A DNA stretch of 7,363 nucleotides, taken from NCBI GenBank assembly GCA_023700845.1, contig JAMPYD010000088.1, positions 1-7,363 on the forward strand, read 5' to 3'. Every line of letters starts with the position of its first letter. The first letter of the stretch is position 1. The notes under the pieces are model-generated. The model was not told where the DNA came from, made no database searches, and saw only the letters and a list, made by a program, of their open reading frames with translations. Positions 1-6,140 of this stretch are shown here, one piece after another. Source of the DNA: Elusimicrobiota bacterium. Lineage in GTDB: Bacteria; Elusimicrobiota; Elusimicrobia; UBA1565; UBA9628. A program made the translations under genes and the position numbers.

Positions 1-2
1 CG

Positions 3-302
3 CGCGCGCGCGGCGGGCGCGTCGTGTCGGTCGGCACGACGACGACCCGCACGCTGGAGACCCTGGCCGCGCGCCCGGAGGGCTTCGGCCCGGGCAGCGG
101 CGAGAGCGCGCTGTACATCACGCCCGGCTACCGCTTCCGCGGCATCGACGCGCTGATCACGAACTTCCACCTGCCGCGCTCGACGCCGCTGCTGCTGGCG
201 AGCGCCTTCGCCGGGCGCGAGCGCCTCCTCGCGGCGTACCGCGAGGCCGTTTCCCTCGGCTATCGTCTCTATTCCTTCGGCGACGCGACTATTGTAATAT
301 AG
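3..302 (+). CDS. queA: QueA, S-adenosylmethionine:tRNA ribosyltransferase-isomerase, C-terminal part (5' end outside window)
   Basis: This is the C-terminal ~99 residues of QueA, the cytoplasmic enzyme that transfers and isomerises the ribosyl group of SAM onto 7-aminomethyl-7-deazaguanine in tRNA, giving epoxyqueuosine. The frame is open to the window edge, so the GTG at 24 is internal. Visible family hallmarks are a GRVVSVGTTTTRTLE stretch (family form GRVIAVGTTSVRTLE), then ITPGYRFRGIDALITNFHLP, SAFAG, and a closing YRLYSFGDA block, which is the normal C-terminus of the family. The last codons (ACT ATT GTA ATA TAG) are strikingly AT-rich for this DNA and use the rare ATA codon; they coincide with a possible promoter for the next gene, whose ATG lies 5 bases after the stop. 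Identification is firm; the missing N-terminus cannot be assessed. Confidence 0.95.
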   Translation, partial: RARGGRVVSVGTTTTRTLETLAARPEGFGPGSGESALYITPGYRFRGIDALITNFHLPRSTPLLLASAFAGRERLLAAYREAVSLGYRLYSFGDATIVI

Positions 303-307
303 GTAAC
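290..307 (+). promoter_or_regulatory. Possible promoter (-10 region) for the receptor cassette, overlapping the end of queA
   Basis: An AT-rich patch in otherwise GC-rich DNA spans the queA stop codon and the 5-base gap. It holds two weak -10-like hexamers, TATTGT (290-295) and TAATAT (295-300), each 4/6 to TATAAT with the key second A and last T. Using TAATAT, transcription would start at about 307, right at the ATG at 308, giving a nearly leaderless mRNA. An alternative reading is an AGG ribosome-binding site (301-303) only 4 bases before the ATG, which is short. No convincing -35 box is seen, so this is a suggestion rather than a firm call. Confidence 0.35.
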
Positions 308-2227
308 ATGCTCCGTTTTCCCTTTTGGGTTGGCCTGCTCCTGTCGGCGCTCTCCGCCTCGCCGGCGCGCGCCGCGGAGGACGTCTTCGAGTTCTTCCGC
401 GAGGAGGCGAAGGTCTACACCGCCTCGCGCCGTCCCGAATCCGCCTGGCGCGCGCCGGTGGCCGTCGACGTCGTCACCGCCGAGGAGATCCGGGCCTACG
501 GCTACTCGAGCCTCGCCGACGTCCTGCGCTTCCGCGCGGGCCTGGACGTCTACGACGCGCGCTCGGCGGACGGAAGCCGCGCGATCGTCTCCGCCCGGGG
601 CTTCACGCGGGACTTCGTCGCCGAGATGCAGGTGCTCGTGGACGGGCGCTCCGTGTACTCCCCCTTCCTCGGAGGCGTCTACTGGGCCAGCCTGCCCGTC
701 CAGATCCAGGACATCGAGCGCGTCGAGATCGTGCGCGGCCCCAACGCCGCCCTTTACGGATCGAACGCGGCGCTCGGCGTCATCAACATCATCACCCGAA
801 AGCCCGGGCAGGCGGCCGCCGGGGCCGTCTCGGCCCGGGGCGGCAATCGCTCCGTCTCGACGGCGGAAGCCGCGGAAGCGGGCGGGCGCGCCTTGGGTCT
901 GCGCGTCAGCCATGCCTTCGAGACGGCGCCCGGAAACCCCGTGCCCGACGGGACGGCCGACGCGAACGACTTCCTTCATTCGAACAAGCTCAACCTCCGA
1001 GTCCGCTCGAACCCGGACGGGGCGACCGAGCTCGAGTTCCTGGGCGGCGGCTCTTGGCAGACGCTCGGCGTGCCGGGATACGCCCTGGACACGCGCGCGT
1101 CGCACACGCACGACTTCCAGCAGCTGCGCGCCGCGCGGGAGCTCGACTCGGCGGGCTCGGTCGAGGCGGTGATCTCCCGATCGGAGTTCCGCCTCGGCGA
1201 GGACCGATTCCTTTCGCGGCCGGTCGATCTGCGCGCCTATCAATACGACGCGGAGGCCCTGCACCGGCTGGAGTGGGCCGACGGGAGGGCCAACTCCGTC
1301 GCGGGCGCCAGCTGGCGGCTGTCGGGGGTCTACTCCGACCAGCTGTTCACCGGACGCCCCGCCCAGCAGAACCGGGTCGTGCGCGGGTTCACTCACCAAT
1401 CCCTGGAGGTGACCGACCGGCTGACCGCGGCGGCCGGCTTCTCCCTTGAGGATTCGCGGGTCGGAGACCTCCAGCCGGCCTGGCAGGCCGCCGCGCTCTT
1501 TTCTCCCCGCGAGGACCGGACGTTCCGCCTTTCGTATGCGCGCGCGCCGACGATGCCCCCCTTGTTCAATAAGTACGGCGACTTCCTGCTGGGCGCGACG
1601 AGATTCGTCGGCAACGAGGATCTTCCGCCGCAGCAGCTGTCCTCCTGGGAGGCGGGCTGGACCTGCCGCGCGCTGGACGGCGCCTTGAAATCCGACGTGA
1701 CTCTCTACTACATGGAGATCAAGGACCGCATCTTCAGCTACATCCAGAGCGCGGGGCCGCCGCGCGTCACCGCCTACGACAACCGCAACCGGGCCGCGGC
1801 TCGCGGCGTCGAGCTGTCGGAGGAGTACGCCTTCTCCTCCGGCCGCGCGGTGTTCGCCAACTACACCTTCGAGAAAATCCAGGACGACAAGGGGCCGACG
1901 GACACATTCGCCACCGATCTGCGGCGCGGCACCCCGACGCACAAGCTCAACGTCGGTGGCCGGGCGCTCCTCGCCCGCGGCGTCGCCGGCGCCGTCCTTC
2001 TCGGCTACAAGGACGCCTACGACGCGAACTCTTCTAACCGGGGCACGCGCCGGCCGATCCCGCGCTCCTTCCGTCTCGACGCGCGCGCGTCGTGGACGCC
2101 TCGGCCGGGCTGGGAGCTCTTCGTCGCCGGCATGGACCTGCTCCAGCCGTACCGGGTCGAATCCGCCGACGGCACCGCCTCGCCCCGGCGCTTCGAGGGC
2201 GGCGTGAGCGCGAGGTTCGGCCCGTGA
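308..2227 (+). CDS. TonB-dependent outer-membrane receptor, first of a tandem pair
   Basis: This 639-residue protein is an outer-membrane, TonB-energised uptake receptor of about BtuB/Cir size. Residues 1-22 form a signal peptide ending in ARA (hydrophobic stretch VGLLLSAL). A TonB-box-like segment AKVYTAS (34-40) follows. The plug domain (about 45-165) shows PVAVDVVTAEEI, the LRFRAGLDV segment, SARGF (95-99), VLVDGRSVYSP (109-119), and the strongly conserved IERVEIVRGPNAALYGSNA block (136-154) with INIITRKPG. The rest is a 22-strand-type barrel, with YDNRNRAAARGVELSEEY and MDLLQPYRVE near the end; the C-terminus is RFGP, so the usual terminal aromatic is third from the end. It has a single cysteine (C453). 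The ATG is chosen because it gives a clean signal peptide 5 bases after queA. The ligand is unknown: vitamin B12, iron-siderophore and other substrates all fit. Its 3' end overlaps the next receptor gene by 4 bases. Confidence 0.93.
   Translation: MLRFPFWVGLLLSALSASPARAAEDVFEFFREEAKVYTASRRPESAWRAPVAVDVVTAEEIRAYGYSSLADVLRFRAGLDVYDARSADGSRAIVSARGFTRDFVAEMQVLVDGRSVYSPFLGGVYWASLPVQIQDIERVEIVRGPNAALYGSNAALGVINIITRKPGQAAAGAVSARGGNRSVSTAEAAEAGGRALGLRVSHAFETAPGNPVPDGTADANDFLHSNKLNLRVRSNPDGATELEFLGGGSWQTLGVPGYALDTRASHTHDFQQLRAARELDSAGSVEAVISRSEFRLGEDRFLSRPVDLRAYQYDAEALHRLEWADGRANSVAGASWRLSGVYSDQLFTGRPAQQNRVVRGFTHQSLEVTDRLTAAAGFSLEDSRVGDLQPAWQAAALFSPREDRTFRLSYARAPTMPPLFNKYGDFLLGATRFVGNEDLPPQQLSSWEAGWTCRALDGALKSDVTLYYMEIKDRIFSYIQSAGPPRVTAYDNRNRAAARGVELSEEYAFSSGRAVFANYTFEKIQDDKGPTDTFATDLRRGTPTHKLNVGGRALLARGVAGAVLLGYKDAYDANSSNRGTRRPIPRSFRLDARASWTPRPGWELFVAGMDLLQPYRVESADGTASPRRFEGGVSARFGP
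650..687 (+). repeat. Copy 1 of a 38-base identical segment shared by the two receptor genes (plug domain)
   Basis: These 38 bases, encoding the SVYSPFLGGVYWA part of the plug, are identical to 2548-2585 in the second receptor gene, including third codon positions. It is the longest perfect match I found by eye between the paralogues and part of their wider duplication. Confidence 0.85.
2000..2028 (+). repeat. Copy 1 of a 29-base identical segment near the 3' ends of the receptor genes
   Basis: Encodes the LGYKDAYDAN segment of the barrel and is base-for-base identical to 3901-3929 in the second receptor gene. Confidence 0.8.
2212..2227 (+). promoter_or_regulatory. Ribosome-binding site and GTGA stop/start overlap deciding the start of the second receptor
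   Basis: GAGG (2212-2215) lies 8 bases before GTG 2224, whose last two bases are the first two bases of the TGA stop of the upstream receptor. The bases GAGGTTCGGCC also encode the C-terminal Arg-Phe-Gly of the upstream protein. This supports the start at 2224 over any upstream in-frame start and suggests translational coupling. Confidence 0.75.
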
Positions 2228-4128
2228 GAGCGCTGCTCCTCCTGGCGCTCGCGGCCGTTCCGGCACGCGCGCAGGACGACGTCTTCGATTTCTTCCGCGA
2301 GGAGGCGATGGTCCACGTCGCCTCGCGCCGTCCGGAGTCCGCGCTGCTCGCGCCGGTGGCCGTCGACGTCGTCACCGCGGAGGAGATCAAGGCGTACGGC
2401 TTCGCGAGCCTTCCCGACCTCCTGCGCTTCCGCGCGGGCATGGACGTCATCTGCGCCCGCTCCGCCGACGGCAACCGCGCGATCGTCTCCGCGCGCGGGT
2501 TCTCGCGGGATTTCGTTTCGGAGATGCAGGTGCTCGTCGACGGGCGTTCCGTGTACTCCCCCTTCCTCGGAGGCGTCTACTGGGCGAGCCTGCCCGTCCA
2601 GATGCAGGACATCGAGCGCGTCGAGATCGTGCGCGGGCCCAACGCGGCCCTGTACGGCTCGAACGCGGCGCTCGGCGTCGTCAACGTCGTCACCCGCAAG
2701 CCCGGGCGCGCGCCCGCCGGGAGCCTGGCGGCCCGCGCCGGCGACCGCATGCACGCGACGGCGGAGGCGGCGGAGGCGGGCGGGCGCCTCGGCGGCCTGC
2801 GCGTCAGCCATACGTTCCAGCAGATCAAGGGCAATCCGGGACCGGCCGGCCTCGGGGAGTCCAACGATTTCCTGCACTCCAACAAGCTGAACGTCCGCGC
2901 CCTTCTCGCGCCGGACCCGCGGACCGATCTCGAGGTGCTGGGCGGCGGCTCCTGGCAGGCCCTGGGCATCCCCGGCGTCGTGCCCGTCCAGCGCGTGGAG
3001 CACGTCGAGAACTTCCAGATGGCGCGCGCGGCGCGCCGGCTGGACGGGACCGGCGCGATCGAGGCCGTCGTTTCGCGCGCGGAGCTGAACGTCGTGGCCG
3101 ATCCGCTGTTCGCCGGCACGGTGACCGTGCGCACGTATCAATACGACGCCGAGCTCCTCCATCGCTTCGCCTGGGCCGACGAGCGCGTCGACTCCGTCTT
3201 CGGCGCCGCCTGGAGGCTGACGGGCGCCTACTCGGATCAGACGTTCGCCGGGCAGCCCGCGAAGCAGAACGAGATCGTGCGCGGCTTCACCCACCATTCC
3301 GCTCGGGTCACGGACGAGGTGACGGCGGTCGCCGGCGTCTCGCTGGAAAATTCGCAGGTGGGCGGGCTGCAGCCCGCCTGGCAGGCGTCGGCGCTCTGGT
3401 CCCCGCGCGAGAATCACGCCCTGCGCCTGTCGTACGCGCACGCGCCCACGATGCCGCCGCTGTTCAACAAGTACGGGAACTACCGGCTGTCCGCCCCGCT
3501 CTCGCTCTCGGGCAACGCGGAGCTGTCCCCCCAGCAGCTGTCCTCCTGGGAGGCGGGCTGGCGCCACCGCGCGCTCGAGGGGGCGCTGAAGTCCGAGCTG
3601 TCGATCTATTACATGGAGATCCGGGACCGGAACTTCGCCTTCATCCGGACGCCGGGCGCGCCGAGCGTCGTCTCCTACGACAACCGCAACCGCGCCGCGG
3701 CCTGGGGCGCCGAGCTGTCCGAGGAATACGCGTTCGCGGCCGGACGCGCGGTCTTCGCCAACTACACGCTCGAGAGGATCCGCGACGCCAAGGGCCCGAC
3801 CGACGTGTTCCGCACCGACCTGCGCACCGGGACGCCGGTGCACAAGGTCAACGTCGGCGGGCGGGCGCAGCTCGGGCGGGGCTTCGGCGTCTCCGCCCTG
3901 CTCGGCTACAAGGACGCCTACGACGCGAATTCCTCGACGCGCGGCACGCGCATGGCGGTCAAGCGGTCCTTCCGGCTCGACGCGCGCGCGACCTGGTCGC
4001 CCCGGCCGGACTGGGAGCTTTTCCTCTCCGGCATGGACCTGCTCCAGCCTTACCGCGTCGAATGGGCCGACGGCACGGTGCTGCCGCGCCGCTTCGAGGG
4101 CGGCGTGACGAAGAGGTTCGGCCTGTGA
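2224..4128 (+). CDS. TonB-dependent outer-membrane receptor, second of a tandem pair
   Basis: This 634-residue protein is a close paralogue of the receptor just upstream and should likewise move a ligand across the outer membrane with TonB energy. The GTG at 2224 is chosen because it gives a short signal peptide (MRALLLLALAAVPARA, cleavage after residue 16) and a ribosome-binding site; the frame is open further upstream but only as out-of-frame overlap with the first receptor. After the signal come DDVFDFFREEA, a TonB-box-like AMVHVAS (28-34), a plug with the same VLVDGRSVYSP and IERVEIVRGPNAALYGSNA blocks, and a barrel ending in RFGL. The plug is almost unchanged from the paralogue, while several likely loops differ strongly (for example VVPVQRVEHVENFQ against YALDTRASHTHDFQ, and NYRLSAPLSLSGNAELSP against DFLLGATRFVGNEDLPP), which suggests a changed or split ligand range. 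It carries a lone cysteine in the plug (C77) that the paralogue lacks. The ligand is not identifiable. Confidence 0.93.
   Translation: MRALLLLALAAVPARAQDDVFDFFREEAMVHVASRRPESALLAPVAVDVVTAEEIKAYGFASLPDLLRFRAGMDVICARSADGNRAIVSARGFSRDFVSEMQVLVDGRSVYSPFLGGVYWASLPVQMQDIERVEIVRGPNAALYGSNAALGVVNVVTRKPGRAPAGSLAARAGDRMHATAEAAEAGGRLGGLRVSHTFQQIKGNPGPAGLGESNDFLHSNKLNVRALLAPDPRTDLEVLGGGSWQALGIPGVVPVQRVEHVENFQMARAARRLDGTGAIEAVVSRAELNVVADPLFAGTVTVRTYQYDAELLHRFAWADERVDSVFGAAWRLTGAYSDQTFAGQPAKQNEIVRGFTHHSARVTDEVTAVAGVSLENSQVGGLQPAWQASALWSPRENHALRLSYAHAPTMPPLFNKYGNYRLSAPLSLSGNAELSPQQLSSWEAGWRHRALEGALKSELSIYYMEIRDRNFAFIRTPGAPSVVSYDNRNRAAAWGAELSEEYAFAAGRAVFANYTLERIRDAKGPTDVFRTDLRTGTPVHKVNVGGRAQLGRGFGVSALLGYKDAYDANSSTRGTRMAVKRSFRLDARATWSPRPDWELFLSGMDLLQPYRVEWADGTVLPRRFEGGVTKRFGL
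2548..2585 (+). repeat. Copy 2 of the 38-base identical segment (plug domain)
   Basis: Identical to 650-687. The distance between copies (1898 bases) is close to one receptor gene length, as expected from a head-to-tail tandem duplication. Confidence 0.85.
3901..3929 (+). repeat. Copy 2 of the 29-base identical segment
   Basis: Identical to 2000-2028 in the first receptor gene; part of the same tandem duplication. Confidence 0.8.
4113..4128 (+). promoter_or_regulatory. Ribosome-binding site and GTGA overlap deciding the start of the binding-protein gene
   Basis: GAGG (4113-4116) stands 8 bases before GTG 4125, and the GTGA overlap with the receptor stop is the same as at 2224-2227. The string GAGGTTCGGCC is shared exactly by both junctions. 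This favours the start at 4125 over the in-frame open stretch reaching back to 4062. Confidence 0.75.
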
Positions 4129-4982
4129 GGCGCTCGCTTTTCCCGCTCGCGCTCCTCCTGGCCGCCGCGGCGGGAGCCGCCCGCCCCGGCGGAGGCTCCC
4201 CCGCGCCGGTCGCGCTCCTGTCCTCGGAATCCGCGCACTACCGCCAGGCCCTCGAGGGCTTCATGGAGGCGTGGGGCTCGACCGTGACGGTCGTCGCCGC
4301 GGACGCGCGGCCGCCGGTCGAGGCGTGGGCCTTCCTGGCCGTCGGCGGAAAGGCCGCGGCCCGCCGCTGGCCCCGGGATTCCGTCGTCGTCGCCTGCCTC
4401 GCGCCGTCCGTCGAGTCCGTCGAGGGCGACGCGGTGACGCGCGTTTCCCTGCTCCCGGATCCCGCGGTGCTCGTGTCGCGCATGCGCGCGCTCCTTCCGC
4501 GGCTTCGCGTGCTTCGCGTCTTCTGGTCGTCCGAGTCGTCCCGCGAGGACGCCGAGGCGCTCGAGGCCGCGGGCCAGCGCCAGGGGGTCGTCGTCCTCTC
4601 CGAGCGAGTCGATCCGCCCTCGCGGCTGCCCGAGCGCCTGCGCGCGATCGACGGCAAGGACGACGCGCTGTGGCTCATGCCGGATCCGGCGCTCGTCACC
4701 GCCGAGAATTTCGCGATCGTGCGGGAGTACGCCGCCGCCCGGGGCATCCCGTTTCTCGGCCCCACCGAGGGCCTCGCCGAGCGCGGCGCCACCGCCACGA
4801 TCTCCGCGACGTTCCGCGACATGGGCCGCGCGGCGGCCCTGTCCCTGCGCGCCCGCCTCGACGGCGGCGCCGAGCCCGAGATCGTGCGCGCCGCGCGCGT
4901 GACCGTGACGGTCAACGCCGCCGCCGCGCGCGCGGTCGGTCTGGGGCCCGCGTTCCCCTCCGCCGACAAGGTCCTGCCCTGA
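4125..4982 (+). CDS. Periplasmic ABC_sub_bind-type substrate-binding protein
   Basis: This 285-residue protein looks like a periplasmic binding protein of the ABC_sub_bind type (Pfam PF04392). Residues 1-19 are a signal peptide (MRRSLFPLALLLAAAAGAA). The mature part begins with a short strand PVALLSSESAHYRQALEGF (28-46), as in bilobal binding proteins; the second half carries DDALWLMPDP (179-188), a typical segment of this family, followed by ENFAIVREYAAARGIPFLGPTEGLAERGA and a final TVTVNAAAARAVGL. Some family members bind aromatic amino acids, but I cannot infer the ligand here. Its length is slightly under the family's usual ~300 residues. It is translationally coupled to the receptor before it, so it probably receives or senses the same ligand. 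No permease or ATPase gene follows, so it may be an orphan component or serve a distant transporter. The family call is by pattern only. Confidence 0.75.
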   Translation: MRRSLFPLALLLAAAAGAARPGGGSPAPVALLSSESAHYRQALEGFMEAWGSTVTVVAADARPPVEAWAFLAVGGKAAARRWPRDSVVVACLAPSVESVEGDAVTRVSLLPDPAVLVSRMRALLPRLRVLRVFWSSESSREDAEALEAAGQRQGVVVLSERVDPPSRLPERLRAIDGKDDALWLMPDPALVTAENFAIVREYAAARGIPFLGPTEGLAERGATATISATFRDMGRAAALSLRARLDGGAEPEIVRAARVTVTVNAAAARAVGLGPAFPSADKVLP

Positions 4983-5003
4983 CCGCTCCGCGCCCGTCCG
5001 CGT

Positions 5004-5021
5004 AAAAGGTAGAATCCCCGC
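5004..5021 (+). promoter_or_regulatory. Possible -10 element and start region for tgt
   Basis: The 39-base gap before tgt contains AAAAGG (5004-5009) followed by TAGAAT (5010-5015), the only AT-rich patch nearby. TAGAAT matches TATAAT at 5 of 6 positions; a start about 7 bases downstream would fall on the GTG at 5022, giving a leaderless mRNA. Alternatively AAAAGG could be a ribosome-binding site, but 12 bases is a long spacing. No -35 box is visible at the expected distance. The rest of the gap (4983-5003) shows nothing notable. Confidence 0.45.
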
Positions 5022-6140
5022 GTGGCGTTCACGATCGAGGCGAAGGACGGCTTGGCGCGGGCGGGCTGGCTCGACACCCCTCACGGGCGGGTCGAGACGC
5101 CGGTGTTCATGCCCGTCGGCACCCAGGCGAGCGTCAAGGCGCTCGACTCCGACGACATGCGCCGCCTCGGCGCGAACGCGATCCTCGCGAACTCCTACCA
5201 TCTGTACCTGCGCCCCGGCGTGGAGACGGTGCGCGCCGCGGGCGGCCTGCACAAGTTCATGGACTACGACGGGTTCATCCTGACGGATTCGGGCGGGTTC
5301 CAGGTCCTGAGCTTGTCCGACCTTCGCGAGATCGACGACGAGGGCGTCACCTTCCGCTCGCATCTCGACGGCTCCAAGCACCGCCTCACGCCGGAGTCCG
5401 TGATCGCGGTGCAGGCCGGGCTCGGGTCCGACGCGTGGACCACGCTCGACGAGTGCCCCCCGTACCCGTGCTCCGAGGCCGAGGCCGCCCAGGCGCTCGA
5501 GCGCACCCTGAAATGGCACGACCGCTCGGTGCCCGCCGTCGCCGCCGCGCGGGCCGCCGGCTCGAAATGCCTCTTCTTCCCCCTGTTCCAGGGCGGCCTG
5601 CACCCGTCCCTGAGGAAGCGCTCCGCCGAGCATCACAACGCGTCCCCGGCCGACGGCATCTCGATCGGCGGCTTCATGGTCGGCGAGGACAAGGAGACGA
5701 CCTGGCGCATGCTGACGGAGACGACGGCGCTGCTGCGCGAGGAGCGCCCGCGCTACCTGATGGGCGTGGGCACGCCGCTCGACCTGTGGGACTCCATCGC
5801 CTGCGGCGTCGACATGATGGACTGCGTGTACCCGACGCGCGTCGCGCGCACCGGCCACGTGATGGCGTCGAGCGGGAAGTTCAACGTGACGAACTCCCGC
5901 TTCCGACGCGACTTCACGCCGCTCGACCCCGAATGCTCCTGCTTCGTCTGCGCGCGCTACACGAAGGCCTACCTCGGCCACCTGCTGCGCTGCAAGGAGC
6001 TCGCCGCCTACCGCCTCCTCTCCTACCACAACCTCCACTTCATGGAGCAGACCACGATCGCCATCCGCGCCGCGATCCGGGCGGGACGCTTCGAGTCCGC
6101 CCGCGCCGCGTTCCGGGAGCGCTACGCGGAAAAGAAGTGA
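5022..6140 (+). CDS. tgt: Tgt, tRNA-guanine(34) transglycosylase
   Basis: Tgt swaps guanine at the wobble position of tRNAs with GUN anticodons for preQ1, the step before QueA in queuosine synthesis. The protein is 372 residues, normal for the bacterial enzyme, and starts at GTG with MAFTIEAKDG. Motifs in order: PVFMPVGTQASVKAL (27-41), ILANSYHLYLRPG (54-66), TDSGGFQV (88-95) with the general-base Asp89, LDECPPYP (142-149), FQGG (189-192), GGFMVGE (216-222), YLMGVGTP (245-252), and the nucleophile Asp267 in MDCVYPTR. The zinc site is complete: Cys305, Cys307, Cys310 and His336. Cys145 and Val220 match bacterial-type, preQ1-using enzymes rather than queuine-using eukaryotic ones; the residue before Val220 is Met where the family often has Ala. 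The last four bases overlap the start of the next gene. It lies three genes downstream of queA. Confidence 0.97.
   Translation: MAFTIEAKDGLARAGWLDTPHGRVETPVFMPVGTQASVKALDSDDMRRLGANAILANSYHLYLRPGVETVRAAGGLHKFMDYDGFILTDSGGFQVLSLSDLREIDDEGVTFRSHLDGSKHRLTPESVIAVQAGLGSDAWTTLDECPPYPCSEAEAAQALERTLKWHDRSVPAVAAARAAGSKCLFFPLFQGGLHPSLRKRSAEHHNASPADGISIGGFMVGEDKETTWRMLTETTALLREERPRYLMGVGTPLDLWDSIACGVDMMDCVYPTRVARTGHVMASSGKFNVTNSRFRRDFTPLDPECSCFVCARYTKAYLGHLLRCKELAAYRLLSYHNLHFMEQTTIAIRAAIRAGRFESARAAFRERYAEKK
6128..6140 (+). promoter_or_regulatory. Ribosome-binding site and GTGA overlap at the tgt/DUF2723 junction
   Basis: GGA (6128-6130), within GGAAAAGAA, lies 6 bases before GTG 6137, which overlaps the TGA stop of tgt. 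This is the third GTGA junction in the window and suggests co-translation of the two genes. Confidence 0.6.

Noticed and set aside
1..12. Alternating CG run at the window start
   Set aside because: It lies inside the queA reading frame and encodes Arg/Ala; a run this short is expected by chance in such GC-rich DNA.
2092..2223. Longer N-terminus (44 extra residues) for the second receptor
   Set aside because: It lies wholly inside the first receptor gene in another frame, would put the clear signal peptide in the interior of the protein, and is preceded by no good ribosome-binding site, whereas GTG 2224 has GAGG at 8 bases.
4062..4124. Longer N-terminus for the binding protein
   Set aside because: Overlaps the receptor gene out of frame and would bury the signal peptide; GTG 4125 has the same coupling signals as the preceding junction.
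269..6038. Long minus-strand open frames (about 600-665 codons) opposite the receptors and tgt
   Set aside because: They are rich in Arg, Ala, Gly and Val with no domains, run antisense to genes with clear homology, and are expected from strong third-position GC bias.
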